Positions 1 through 8,676 of a stretch of DNA of 64,000 nucleotides are shown here, in pieces. How positions within the stretch are numbered: the first letter of the stretch is position 1; each line of letters starts with the position of its first letter. The stretch is from the NCBI RefSeq assembly GCF_019890615.1, contig NZ_JAINVZ010000003.1, forward strand, positions 186,001 through 250,000. Reading direction: 5' to 3'. A program made the translations under genes and the position numbers. Origin of the DNA: Streptantibioticus parmotrematis. GTDB lineage: Bacteria > Actinomycetota > Actinomycetes > Streptomycetales > Streptomycetaceae. The notes under the pieces were generated by a model that was given only the letters and a program-made list of their open reading frames with translations, searched no databases and was not told the origin of the DNA.

Positions 1-30
1 TCACGCCCCCGGTAGGGCATCATCGCCCGC

Positions 31-960
31 ATGACCTCACGTCTGATGCTGCTCGACACCGCCAGCCTCTACTTCCGGGCCTACTTCGGGGTCCCCGAGT
101 CCGTGAAGGCGCCGGACGGGACGCCGGTGAACGCCGTGCGCGGGCTGCTGGACTTCATCACCCGGCTCGTCGACGACCACGCTCCCGGCGAGCTGGTGGC
201 ATGCATGGACGCGGACTGGCGGCCGCAGTGGCGGGTCGACCTGATCCCCTCGTACAAGGCGCACCGGGTGGCCGAGGAGGTCCCGGCGGGGTCCGACGTG
301 GAGGAGGTGCCGGACACGTTGTCACCGCAGGTGCCGGTGATCGAGGCGGTGCTCGACGCGCTGGGCGTCGCCCGCGTCGGCGTCGCGGGCTACGAGGCGG
401 ACGACGTCATCGGCACCCTCACCGAGCGCGCCCAGGGGCCGGTGGACATCGTCACCGGCGATCGCGACCTCTACCAGCTGGTGGACGACGCGCGCGGGGT
501 GCGGGTGCTGTACCCGGTCAAGGGCGTCGGCACGCTGAACGTCACCGACGAGGCGGCGCTGCGCGAGAAGTACGGCGTGGACGGCGCGGGCTACGCCGAC
601 CTGGCGCTACTGCGCGGCGACCCCAGCGACGGGCTGCCCGGGGTCCCGGGGATCGGCGAGAAGACGGCGTCGAAGCTGCTGGCGCAGTACGGCGACCTGG
701 CCGGGATCCAGGCCGCGGCAGCCGATCCGGCCTCCGGGCTGACCCCGGCGCAGCGCAAGCGCCTGCTGGAGGCGACCGCCTATCTGGCCGTGGCGCCGAA
801 GGTGGTCAGGGTGGCCCGGGACGTGCCGCTGCCGCGGTTCGACCCGGCGCTGCCGGGTGAGCCGGCCGACCCGGCGGCGTTGGAGGAGCTGTCGAGCCGG
901 TGGGGTCTGGGCAGTTCGCTTCGCCGGACCGTCGAAGCTTTGGCCAACGCACACGTATGA
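31..960 (+). CDS. 5'-3' exonuclease (FEN/T5-exonuclease family)
   Basis: A stand-alone 309-residue 5'-3' exonuclease, related to the N-terminal domain of DNA polymerase I, expected to trim 5' flaps and RNA primers during repair and replication. Metal-binding acidic residues are visible: the Asp of LLDTASLY (residue 9), EADD (about 122-125) and GDRD (about 144-147). They are followed by a helix-3-turn-helix DNA-binding motif, GVPGIGEKTASKLL (about 204-217). The length is normal for the single-domain form. No strong ribosome site precedes the ATG, but TAGGGC at 13-18 could be a -10 box giving a very short leader. The role in vivo is inferred from the family. Confidence 0.93.
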   Translation: MTSRLMLLDTASLYFRAYFGVPESVKAPDGTPVNAVRGLLDFITRLVDDHAPGELVACMDADWRPQWRVDLIPSYKAHRVAEEVPAGSDVEEVPDTLSPQVPVIEAVLDALGVARVGVAGYEADDVIGTLTERAQGPVDIVTGDRDLYQLVDDARGVRVLYPVKGVGTLNVTDEAALREKYGVDGAGYADLALLRGDPSDGLPGVPGIGEKTASKLLAQYGDLAGIQAAAADPASGLTPAQRKRLLEATAYLAVAPKVVRVARDVPLPRFDPALPGEPADPAALEELSSRWGLGSSLRRTVEALANAHV

Positions 961-1024
961 TAGACATCTGATACGTCGCCGATATATCGATGACGACCGG
1001 AAAACCCTTCCACAGAGCGGGATA

Positions 1025-1047
1025 TGAGGTTAGGCTTACCTAACTCA
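1025..1047. promoter_or_regulatory. Iron box (DmdR/IdeR-type operator)
   Basis: An interrupted palindrome with core GTTAGGCTTACCTAAC lies 28 bases before the siderophore-interacting protein start. It closely matches the DtxR-family iron box (TTAGGTTAGGCTAACCTAA type) bound by DmdR1 in Streptomyces and IdeR in mycobacteria. It predicts repression of the downstream gene when iron is sufficient. The match was made by eye. Confidence 0.8.
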
Positions 1048-1074
1048 TAGACTTCGTGTGATCAGGGAGCGTGT

Positions 1075-1920
1075 ATGGCTGAGGCCCCGCAGCGCAGGTC
1101 GCGTCCGGTCTTCCGGGCGAGCGTCCTGCGCACCGAGCGGTTGACCCCGCACATGATCAGGGTGGTGCTCGGAGGCGGCCTCGACGGCTTCACCGCGGGC
1201 ACGTACACCGACCACTACGTGAAGCTGATCTTCCCGCAGGACGGCACCACCCTCCCGGAGCCGTTCGACCTGCGGCGCGTCCGCGAGGAACTGCCGCGCG
1301 AGCAGTGGCCCCGCACCCGCACCTACACCGTGCGGCACTGGGACCCGGACGCCGGCGAGCTGACCGTCGACTTCGTGCACCACGGCGACGAGGGCATCGC
1401 GGGCCCGTGGGCGGCGAACGCGCGGCCCGGCGACGAGCTGCTGTTCAGCGGCCCGGGAGGCGCCTACGCCCCGGACCCGACGGCCGCCTGGCACCTGCTC
1501 GCGGGCGACGAGAGCGCGCTGCCCGCGATCGCCGCGGCGGTCGAGCGGCTGCCCGAGGACGCGGTGGCGCACGTGTTCGTCGAGGTCGCCGACGAGCGGG
1601 AGGAACAGAAGCTCCAGGCCCCGTCCGGCGTCCGCATCACCTGGCTGCACCGCGACGCCCGTCCCATCGGCGAGGCGCTGGTGGGGGCCGTGCGGGCGCT
1701 GCCGTTCCCGGCCGGGACCCCGCAGGTCTTCGTGCACGGCGAGGCGAACTTCGTCAAGGAGCTGCGCCGCTACCTGCGCGTGGAGCGGCAGATCGAGCGC
1801 GAACTGCTGTCGGTCTCGGGCTACTGGCGCACCGGCGCCGACGAGGACGGCTGGCAGGCGTCGAAGTCCGACTGGAACCGCCAGGTGGAGTCCGAGCAGG
1901 AGAGCGGCACCGCTTCCTGA
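1075..1920 (+). CDS. Siderophore-interacting protein (NADPH-dependent ferric-siderophore reductase)
   Basis: This 281-residue cytoplasmic flavoprotein belongs to the ViuB/SIP family, which reduces ferric siderophores to release iron. The N-terminal FAD-binding barrel carries RTYTVRHWDP (about residues 82-91), the expected RxYT-type flavin motif, and the C-terminal half is the NAD(P)H-binding domain. Length is typical. The iron box just upstream supports induction under iron limitation. The gene stands alone: no siderophore synthesis or uptake genes are in the window, so its cognate siderophore cannot be named. Confidence 0.93.
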   Translation: MAEAPQRRSRPVFRASVLRTERLTPHMIRVVLGGGLDGFTAGTYTDHYVKLIFPQDGTTLPEPFDLRRVREELPREQWPRTRTYTVRHWDPDAGELTVDFVHHGDEGIAGPWAANARPGDELLFSGPGGAYAPDPTAAWHLLAGDESALPAIAAAVERLPEDAVAHVFVEVADEREEQKLQAPSGVRITWLHRDARPIGEALVGAVRALPFPAGTPQVFVHGEANFVKELRRYLRVERQIERELLSVSGYWRTGADEDGWQASKSDWNRQVESEQESGTAS

Positions 1921-1980
1921 CCCGGCCGCACGAGACGCCATCCGACGCCGCCCCCTGACACTCCGTCATACCGGCTGCCC

Positions 1981-2011
1981 ACGGCCGGGGTTCACCGTGA
2001 ACCCCGGCCGT
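1981..2011. terminator. Intrinsic terminator-like hairpin
   Basis: A perfect 15-base inverted repeat (arms 1981-1995 and 1997-2011) lies 60 bases after the siderophore-interacting protein stop and is followed by TCGTGGTTTT. It probably ends that transcript. Confidence 0.75.
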
Positions 2012-2091
2012 TCGTGGTTTTGCCAGACGCTCACTCACGGATGCGGCGCGTGGCGGCGGCGCCGGACGGAGGGACCGATAGCGTCGCCGGC

Positions 2092-3039
2092 ATGCGACGT
2101 GAGGATCGGGTGGCCGGGGCGGTCGTGGGATCCGCGACCGGCGACGCGCTGGGCGCACCGTTCGAGTTCGGCCCGCCGGGGGCGTACCGGGCACGGTTTC
2201 CCGACGGCGTGGGGATGATGTGCGCGGGCGGCGGCTGGGAGGCGGGCGAGGCGACGGACGACACGCAGATGGCCGTGCTGGTCGCCGAATCCCTGCTGGA
2301 GCGCGGCGGCTTCGACCCGGCCGACGTCTTCGCCCGCTTCCAGCGCTGGGCCGCGGCCGAGCCCAAGGACGTCGGGCTCCAGACGGAGGCCGTGCTGACC
2401 TCCGGCGAGCCGTGGGACCTGGCGGCGGCCCGGTACTACGGCACCCACCGCCGCGCCGCGGGCAACGGCGCCCTGATGCGGGCCACCACCTCGGCGGTCT
2501 ACTACGCGGCGCTGGGCCGGCAGGACACCATGGAGGCGGCCCGCGCGCTCGCCGCCCTCACCCACGGCGACCCGTCCGCGTGGGAAGGCTCGGCGCTCTA
2601 CCACGAGTTGCTGCGGATCGCGCTGGACGGCGGGGACCCGTGCGCCGCGCTGCCCGACGCGCTCGACGCCGTCGATCCGGCGCACCGCGACCGCTGGGCC
2701 GGGGTGCTCGGCCCCGACTGGCATCCGTCGCGGGCCACCGAGTTCAACGGCGCCGTGTGGCCCTGCCTGGGCTCGGCCGTCTGGGCGCTGCGCAGCACCG
2801 CCTCCTTTGAGGCGGCGCTCGGCGCGGCGGTCGACCTGGGCGGCGACACCGACACCGTGGCGGCGGTCACCGGCGGGCTGGCCGGCGCGGTGTACGGCCT
2901 CGCCGCGATCCCGGCACGCTGGACGCACCACCTGCACGTACTGCTGCCCGGCAGCCCTGGGCGCGTCCTGCGCACCCCCGAGCTGACCGCGCTGGCCCTG
3001 CGGCTGGACGGCGCGGCCGTCCCGGCGGACCGGGGCTGA
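2092..3039 (+). CDS. ADP-ribosylglycohydrolase family protein
   Basis: A 315-residue DraG-type hydrolase that removes ADP-ribose from proteins or small molecules using paired magnesium ions. Family motifs are clear: GDALGAPFE near the N-terminus, TDDTQMA (about residues 56-62), GNGALMR, and GGDTDTVAAVTGG near the C-terminus. I chose the ATG at 2092 over upstream in-frame starts because family similarity begins there (RVAGAVVGSATGDALG). In addition, TAGCGT at 2079-2084 lies exactly seven bases before it, which suggests a leaderless transcript. The target is unknown; no ADP-ribosyltransferase is nearby. Confidence 0.9.
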   Translation: MRREDRVAGAVVGSATGDALGAPFEFGPPGAYRARFPDGVGMMCAGGGWEAGEATDDTQMAVLVAESLLERGGFDPADVFARFQRWAAAEPKDVGLQTEAVLTSGEPWDLAAARYYGTHRRAAGNGALMRATTSAVYYAALGRQDTMEAARALAALTHGDPSAWEGSALYHELLRIALDGGDPCAALPDALDAVDPAHRDRWAGVLGPDWHPSRATEFNGAVWPCLGSAVWALRSTASFEAALGAAVDLGGDTDTVAAVTGGLAGAVYGLAAIPARWTHHLHVLLPGSPGRVLRTPELTALALRLDGAAVPADRG

Positions 3040-3063
3040 GGCGCCCGCCCGCGCCCGCTCCCC

Positions 3064-5898
3064 TCAGCCCAGCGAGGAGTACGCGACCACCCCGCGCAGC
3101 AGCCCGTCCACCGCCTTGCGGGCCGTGCGCCGCACGGTGCTGTCCTGCGGCGGCGCCTCGGCGATCTGGCCCAGCACGTCGATCAGTTGCTTGGTCCAGC
3201 GCACGAAGTCACCGGCCGGCATGTCCGCCTCGCGCAGCACCGCGTCCAGCCCCTTGCCGGAGGCCCACTGATGGGCGATCCAGGCGAAGCCGAGGTCGGG
3301 CTCGCGCTGGCCGACGCCCTCGGTCTGGTTGATCTTGTGCCGTTCCTCCAGGTCGTCCAGGCGCGACCAGATGCGGACCATCTCGGCCAGCGCCTCCCGC
3401 GCCGCGCCGCCGGGCACCTTCGGCGGCAGCGCGTCGTCGGCCGCGCGGGCCTCGTAGACCAACGCCGAGGCGCAGGCGGCCAGTTCGGCCGGGCCCAGGT
3501 CCTCCCAGACACGATCGCGCAGGCACTCGCTGGCCAGCAGGTCCAGCTCGCCGTACAGCCGTGACAGCCGTCGCCCGTCGCCGGTGACGGTGTCGCCCTC
3601 CAGATAGCCGAGTTCGGTCAGCAGCGCGCAGATGCGGTCGAAGGTGCGGGCGATGGTGTTGGTGCGTCCCTCGATGCGGTGCTCCAACTGCCGGGTGTCG
3701 CGCTGGAGTCGGTGGTAGCGCTCGGCCCAGCGGGCGTGGTCCTCGCGCTCGTCGCAGCCGTGGCACGGGTGCGCCCGGATCTCGGTGCGCAGCCGTGCGA
3801 TCTCGGTGTCGTCGGCCGCCGCGGAGCGGTCCTTGCGGCGCCGGGGCGCGTGGATGCCCGCCGAACCGGCCTTGGAGCGCATCGCGGACGCCAGGTCGCG
3901 CCGGGACTGCGGGCTGCGCGCGTTGAACGACTTGGGGATGCGCATCCGGTCCAGCGCCTCCACCGGCACCGGGAAGTCCGTCGACGCCAGCCGCTTGACC
4001 TGGCGTTCGGCGGTGAGCACCAGCGGGCGGGGACTGTCGTCGAAGTCGTGGTAGCCGGGGCGCTGCCGGGAGCGGCCCGGGCTGCGTCCGGCGGGCACGC
4101 CCGGATCCAGCACCAGCGCCAGCCCCGCGAAGCGTCCGGCGGGCACGTGGATGATGTCGCCGGGACGCAGCTTCTCCAGCGCCTCGGCGGCGGCCGCCCT
4201 GCGGTGCGCGGCGCCCTGCCGCGACAGCTCCGCCTCGCGGTCCTTCAGCTCCCTGCGCAGCCGGGCGTACTCATCGAAGTCGCCCAGGTGGCAGGTCATG
4301 CCCTCGCGGTAGCCCGCCAGGCCCTCCTCGTTGCGCTGCACCTGGCGGGAGATGCCCACCACCGAGCGGTCCGCCTGGAACTGCGCGAAGGAGGTCTCCA
4401 GCAGCTCCCGCGAGCGGTGCCGACCGAACTGGCCGACGAGGTTGACCGCCATGTTGTACGAGGGCCTGAAGGAGGAGCGCAGCGGATAGGTGCGCGTCCC
4501 GGCGAGGCCCGCCAAAGCCCCCGGGTCCATGCCGCGCTGCCACAGCACGACGGCGTGGCCCTCGACGTCGATGCCGCGGCGACCCGCCCGGCCGGTCAAC
4601 TGGGTGTACTCGCCGGGGGTGATGTCGGCGTGCGTCTCGCCGTTCCACTTGACGAGCTTCTCCAGCACCACCGAACGCGCGGGCATGTTGATGCCCAGCG
4701 CCAGGGTCTCGGTGGCGAACACCGCCTTGACCAGGCCCCGCACGAAGAGTTCCTCCACGACCTCCTTGAAGGTCGGCAGCATGCCCGCGTGGTGGGCGGC
4801 GATGCCGCGCTCCAGGCCCTCCAGCCACTCGAAGTAGCCCAGGACGTTGAGGTCCTCGTCGGGGATGGCGGCGGTGCGCTCCTCCACGATGGCGCGGACC
4901 TTCGCCCGCGCCTCCTCGTCGTTGAGGCGCAGTCCCGCGTACAGGCACTGCTGGACCGCCGCCTCGCAGGCCGCGCGGCTGAAGATGAACGTGATGGCGG
5001 GCAACAGGCCCTCGGCGTCCAGCCGTTCGATGACCTCGGGGCGGCCGGGCGTCCAGATGCGGCTGCGCTGGCGGCGGTCGCGCTCGCGGTCCGCCTCGTA
5101 GCCCCGGCGGCGGCGGTCGCGCGGGTTGAAGGTGCGGGTGTTCTCCATCCGCGCGAGCCGCACCAGGTCGGGGTTGACCTCCAGGCGTCCGCCGGGGCCC
5201 GCGCCGTCCTTCTCCTCGAACAGGTCGTACATCCGCCGTCCCGCCAGCACGTGCTGCCACAGCGGGACCGGGCGGTGCTCGGAGACGATCACGGCGGTGT
5301 CGCCGCGCACGGTGTCCAGCCAGTCGCCGAACTCCTCGGCGTTGGAGACCGTGGCCGACAGCGACACCAGGGTGACGGACTCCGGCAGGTGGATGATGAC
5401 CTCCTCCCAGACCGCGCCGCGGAAGCGGTCGGAGAGGTAGTGCACCTCGTCCATGACGACGTAGCCGAGGCCGTCGAGGGTCTGCGAGCCCGCGTAGAGC
5501 ATGTTGCGCAGCACCTCGGTGGTCATCACCACCACGGGCGCCTCGGAGTTGACGCTGTTGTCGCCGGTGAGCAGGCCGACCCGCTCGGGGCCGTAGCGGC
5601 GGGCCAGGTCCGCGTACTTCTGGTTGGACAGGGCCTTGATGGGCGTGGTGTAGAAGCACTTGCGGCCCTCGCGCAGCGCGAGGTGGACCGCGAACTCGCC
5701 CACGATGGTCTTGCCGGAGCCGGTGGGCGCCGCGACCAGCACGCCCTTGCCCGCCTCCATCTCCTGGCAGGCCTCGATCTGGAACGGGTCCAGGCCGAAG
5801 TCGTACATCTCGCGGAAGGAGCCGAAGGCGGTGGCCTGCTCGGCCGCGCGGCGCCGGGCGGCGGCGTAGCGCTCGGCTGGTGAGATCTCGTCGGTCAT
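3064..5898 (-). CDS. helY: HelY/SKI2-like DExH-box RNA helicase
   Basis: A 944-residue superfamily 2 helicase of the Mtr4/Ski2 (HelY) group, probably acting in RNA unwinding or decay. It shows APTGSGKT (Walker A), DEVH (motif II), SAT (motif III) and TGRAGRRG (motif VI), then a long C-terminal region typical of actinobacterial HelY. The open frame continues upstream into tatC, but family similarity begins at MTDEISPAERYAAARR, so I set the ATG at 5898. TAGGCT at 5909-5914 (minus strand) leaves a leader of only a few bases and no ribosome site. It follows tatC across a tandem repeat. Confidence 0.92.
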   Translation of the reverse strand: MTDEISPAERYAAARRRAAEQATAFGSFREMYDFGLDPFQIEACQEMEAGKGVLVAAPTGSGKTIVGEFAVHLALREGRKCFYTTPIKALSNQKYADLARRYGPERVGLLTGDNSVNSEAPVVVMTTEVLRNMLYAGSQTLDGLGYVVMDEVHYLSDRFRGAVWEEVIIHLPESVTLVSLSATVSNAEEFGDWLDTVRGDTAVIVSEHRPVPLWQHVLAGRRMYDLFEEKDGAGPGGRLEVNPDLVRLARMENTRTFNPRDRRRRGYEADRERDRRQRSRIWTPGRPEVIERLDAEGLLPAITFIFSRAACEAAVQQCLYAGLRLNDEEARAKVRAIVEERTAAIPDEDLNVLGYFEWLEGLERGIAAHHAGMLPTFKEVVEELFVRGLVKAVFATETLALGINMPARSVVLEKLVKWNGETHADITPGEYTQLTGRAGRRGIDVEGHAVVLWQRGMDPGALAGLAGTRTYPLRSSFRPSYNMAVNLVGQFGRHRSRELLETSFAQFQADRSVVGISRQVQRNEEGLAGYREGMTCHLGDFDEYARLRRELKDREAELSRQGAAHRRAAAAEALEKLRPGDIIHVPAGRFAGLALVLDPGVPAGRSPGRSRQRPGYHDFDDSPRPLVLTAERQVKRLASTDFPVPVEALDRMRIPKSFNARSPQSRRDLASAMRSKAGSAGIHAPRRRKDRSAAADDTEIARLRTEIRAHPCHGCDEREDHARWAERYHRLQRDTRQLEHRIEGRTNTIARTFDRICALLTELGYLEGDTVTGDGRRLSRLYGELDLLASECLRDRVWEDLGPAELAACASALVYEARAADDALPPKVPGGAAREALAEMVRIWSRLDDLEERHKINQTEGVGQREPDLGFAWIAHQWASGKGLDAVLREADMPAGDFVRWTKQLIDVLGQIAEAPPQDSTVRRTARKAVDGLLRGVVAYSSLG

Positions 5899-5973
5899 CG
5901 TGTCTACGAGCCTACCGGCCGGGTCCGACAGCCCGCGTGATCTTTTCCGGGCCCCGGCTCCGCGCTGTCCCCA

Positions 5974-6051
5974 CGACCGGGTGACGCTGTTCCCGCGACC
6001 GGGGTGGCGCTGTTCCCGCGATCGGGTGGCGGTTCCCGCGATCAGGTGGCG
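5974..6051. repeat. Short tandem repeat (about 3.5 copies, 20-23 bp) at the tatC stop
   Basis: Units begin at 5974, 5996, 6019 and 6039 (the last is partial), each of the form CGAyCGGGTGrCGCTGTTCCC with small changes. A more degenerate copy may precede 5974. The 6039 unit overlaps the last tatC codons and the stop (6042-6044), so the array runs from the tatC stop toward helY. It occupies the helY upstream region. Confidence 0.85.
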
Positions 6052-6971
6052 TCGTCGAAGCCGTCCGTGCGGTCGGCCTCCGGCAGCGCGGAGGGCGTCG
6101 CGACCGGCTCGACGGCGGGCAGGCCCTCGGGGGTGAGGTCCAGGTCGGAGGCCTCGTCCGGCGACAGCCCGTCGTCGGCCCGCTTCTCCTTGCGGCGGTC
6201 GTGGACGAGCGAGATCGCGACGGCGACGAAGTAGAGCACGACGATCGGCACGGCCAGCGCGAGCATGCCGACCGGGTCGGTGGTGGGCGTGGCGATGGCG
6301 GTGAAGATGGTGATGCCCATGACCATCCAGCGCCACCAGCGCAGCATCCTGCGCCCGCTGAGGATGCCGCCGAAGTTCAGCAGGACCAGCAGCAGCGGCA
6401 GCTCGAAGGCGAGCCCGAAGACGACCACCATCCGGGTCACCAGGTCGATGTAGTCGTCGACCGGGACGAGGTTGGTCACGTGGGCCGGGGTCAGGTGCAG
6501 CAGCACCGAGGCCGAGGTCGGCAGGATCGTGTACGCGAAGTAGCCGCCGAGGGCGAACAACGGCACGCCCGCGCCGACGAACGAGACCGCGTACCGCTTC
6601 TCGTGGGCGTGCAGGCCGGGGGCGATGAAGGCCCACAACTGGTAGAGCCAGACCGGCGCCGCGCAGACCACACCGGCCATCAGCGCCACCTTGAAGGCGA
6701 TGCTGAACGGGCCGAGGATGCCGCTCACCGTCAGGTTGGCGCACGGGTGGGCGCCGCTGAGGAGTTCGGAGGCGGGGCCGTGACAGCCCACCGCCTTCAG
6801 CAGCGGGTGGGCGAGGAACTCGATCAGCCGCTTCTGGAAGTAGGCCGCTACCGCGGTGACCACGCCCACCGCCAGCAACGACTTCACGAGGCGATTGCGC
6901 AGCTCACGCAGGTGGTCCACGAGCGGCATCCGCCCCTCGGGGTCCTTCGTCTTGCGGGCGGACTTGAGCAA
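6042..6971 (-). CDS. tatC: Sec-independent protein translocase subunit TatC
   Basis: A 309-residue integral membrane protein and core of the twin-arginine translocase, which exports folded proteins. The family signature MPLVDHLRELRNRLVKSL is at about residues 15-32, followed by six hydrophobic segments. An acidic cytoplasmic tail of about 55 residues extends the usual length, as is common in Streptomyces. The start is TTG at 6971 with GAGGA upstream. Unusually, no tatA lies next to it: the 191 bases between this start and the next gene are too short and contain no TatA-like frame. Confidence 0.95.
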   Translation of the reverse strand: MLKSARKTKDPEGRMPLVDHLRELRNRLVKSLLAVGVVTAVAAYFQKRLIEFLAHPLLKAVGCHGPASELLSGAHPCANLTVSGILGPFSIAFKVALMAGVVCAAPVWLYQLWAFIAPGLHAHEKRYAVSFVGAGVPLFALGGYFAYTILPTSASVLLHLTPAHVTNLVPVDDYIDLVTRMVVVFGLAFELPLLLVLLNFGGILSGRRMLRWWRWMVMGITIFTAIATPTTDPVGMLALAVPIVVLYFVAVAISLVHDRRKEKRADDGLSPDEASDLDLTPEGLPAVEPVATPSALPEADRTDGFDDAT

Positions 6972-7162
6972 CCCACGTCCTCATCTCGTGCGGCAGCCGT
7001 CGTCGTCGGCTTGGGTCTCGGTGGAGCGATGGTAACGCGCTGTGGTGAACCCCTGGCAATCCCCGGGGAACCGTCACGTCACCGCCCCCGGACGGCCGGG
7101 ACGACCCGCGGCCGAGGCGGCGCCGTCAGCCTACCCCTCCGGCCGGTACCGTCCGTAGGCGG

Positions 7163-7366
7163 TCACCGGCGCGCGATCTCGCCCGCCCGGACCGCCAGCG
7201 GCTCCGCGGTGCGCTGGAACTCCTCCGCCGCGCCCGCGATCGCCCGCGAACCGGCGGCGATGCTCGCGGAGAGCCTGCGGACCTCCAGGTGGACCCGGAT
7301 CGCGAGGACACCGAGGACCGCGATCCCGCAGAACGCCAGACCGGTCCAGACGAAGAGCCAGAGCAT
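7163..7366 (-). CDS. Small single-pass membrane protein of unknown function
   Basis: A 67-residue protein with one hydrophobic N-terminal segment (about residues 2-22), then an Arg/Ala-rich, probably amphipathic helix. The shape resembles TatA (membrane helix plus amphipathic helix), but the conserved FG of TatA between the two helices and its acidic tail are absent, so I do not call it TatA. The start is supported by TAGGCT at 7373-7378 (minus strand) exactly six bases before the ATG, indicating leaderless transcription. It lies between the zinc-ribbon gene and tatC. No function can be assigned. Confidence 0.7.
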   Translation of the reverse strand: MLWLFVWTGLAFCGIAVLGVLAIRVHLEVRRLSASIAAGSRAIAGAAEEFQRTAEPLAVRAGEIARR

Positions 7367-7425
7367 GCGGCGAGCCTAGTGCCTCTCCCTGGGCGACCGG
7401 TGACGCGGGCCACCGGGACGCGAGC

Positions 7426-7464
7426 CGGCTGATCCCGGGCGGGCGGGCCGCCCGGGATCAGCCG
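7426..7464. terminator. Strong terminator hairpin overlapping a stop codon
   Basis: Perfect 17-bp stem (7426-7442 with 7448-7464) and five-base loop. The right arm includes the stop codon of the zinc-ribbon gene (7458-7460), so the pafBC-zinc ribbon transcript appears to end right at its last codon. This separates it from the membrane protein/tatC unit. Confidence 0.75.
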
Positions 7465-7691
7465 ATGTGCAGCCGCATCGTGCGGACCCCGCCGCCGGTG
7501 AGCAGTTCCACGATGCGCTCCCCGGCCGGCTTGCGGACCGCGGCACCGCAGTCGGGGCAGGTGAAGGAGTAGAACGTGGTCCTGGCGGTGCGCCCGATGG
7601 CCAGGCGCAGGGCGGCGGCGCCGAGTTCGAAGCAGCCCCGGCAGTCGGGGCAGGCCGCGCGGAAGACCACGTCGTGCACGGTGGGCGTCAT
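7458..7691 (-). CDS. Small zinc-ribbon protein
   Basis: A 77-residue protein with two CPDC-type knuckles (ACPDCRGC at about 13-20, TCPDCGAA at about 44-51), predicted to bind one zinc ion. It starts 13 bases after the pafC stop, so it is probably co-transcribed with pafBC. Its role is unknown; such ribbons often mediate protein or nucleic-acid contacts. The stop codon lies inside a terminator stem. Confidence 0.8.
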   Translation of the reverse strand: MTPTVHDVVFRAACPDCRGCFELGAAALRLAIGRTARTTFYSFTCPDCGAAVRKPAGERIVELLTGGGVRTMRLHIG

Positions 7692-7704
7692 GGCGCGCCG
7701 CCCC

Positions 7705-8664
7705 TCACCGCTCGCCGTAGGCCGCGAGCGCCCGCTGCGCGGCGTCCCGGGCGCTGTCAGCCAGCGCCGACGGCGAGACGATGCGGCCGTCGCGGCCCAG
7801 GCGCAGCGCCAGCCTGCGCAGCGAGCCGGGGTCGGGGGTGCGCAGGGTGACGCGCAGCCCGCCGTCCGGCAGTTCCTCGGCGCTGTCGTACGGGTAGTAC
7901 TCGGCGACCCAGCGCCCGCCGGGGCCCACCTCCACGACCACCTCGGGGTCGTCGCCCGCGGGCTGCACCAGTCCGGCCGACAGGTCGCGCGGCTCGATGG
8001 GCGGCGGGTCGGACGGCTCGTCCAGCAGCTTGATCTCCGCGACCCGGTCCAGCCGGAAGGTGCGGCGGTCCTCCGAGAGCCTGCACCAGCCCTCGAAGTA
8101 GGTGTGGCCGACCGCGAACAGCCGGATCGGGTCCACCTCGCGCTCGGTCAGCTCGTCGCGGGCGGGCGAGTAGTAGCGGATCCACAGCCTGCGCCGCTCG
8201 GCGATGGCCCGGTCCACGTCGGCGAAGACACCGCCCTCGGACTCGAAGGTCACCGACAGCCGCGAGCTCGCCCCGGCCGCCTCGCCGGCCGCCGTCTCCA
8301 GCTTGGCGCAGGCCCGCAGCAGAGCCTGCCGGTCGCTCTCGCGCAGCCCCGGCAGGGTGGCGACGGCGCGGGCGGCCACCAGCAGGGCGGTCGCCTCGTC
8401 GGCGGCGAGCCGCAGCGGCTGGGCGACCTCGTCGGCGGTGGCGGCGTTGTGCCACCAGATGTGCTCGCCGTCGGTGTCGATGTCCAGCAGGTCGCCGCCG
8501 CGGAAGCTGGTGCCGCACATCGGCAGCACGTTGAGGTCGCCGATGAGTTCGGCCTCGCTGACCCCGAAGGCGCGGGCCACCTCGCCGACCCGGGCGCCCG
8601 GCCGCTCGCGCAGGTAGGTCACCAGGGACAGCATGCGGCGGGTCTGGTCGATCGCGTTGGACAT
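7705..8664 (-). CDS. pafC: PafC, WYL-domain transcriptional regulator
   Basis: A 319-residue WYL-family regulator that pairs with PafB. In mycobacteria PafBC activates the LexA-independent DNA-damage response; the WYL domain is thought to sense a ligand such as single-stranded DNA. Visible features are an N-terminal winged-helix region, a WYL region around RRLWIRYYSPARDE (about residues 153-166), and the C-terminal WCX extension. The ATG at 8664 has a GAGGGGG ribosome site. It follows pafB by 12 bases, so the two subunits are made from one message. Confidence 0.92.
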   Translation of the reverse strand: MSNAIDQTRRMLSLVTYLRERPGARVGEVARAFGVSEAELIGDLNVLPMCGTSFRGGDLLDIDTDGEHIWWHNAATADEVAQPLRLAADEATALLVAARAVATLPGLRESDRQALLRACAKLETAAGEAAGASSRLSVTFESEGGVFADVDRAIAERRRLWIRYYSPARDELTEREVDPIRLFAVGHTYFEGWCRLSEDRRTFRLDRVAEIKLLDEPSDPPPIEPRDLSAGLVQPAGDDPEVVVEVGPGGRWVAEYYPYDSAEELPDGGLRVTLRTPDPGSLRRLALRLGRDGRIVSPSALADSARDAAQRALAAYGER

Positions 8665-8676
8665 CTCGTGGCCCCC

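Noticed and set aside
3679-5883. 734-codon open frame antisense to helY
   Set aside because: Shadow of the helicase gene; His/Val/Gln-rich composition typical of antisense frames.
7163-7366. Calling the 67-residue membrane protein TatA
   Set aside because: The FG hinge and acidic tail typical of TatA are missing; a similar outline alone is not enough.
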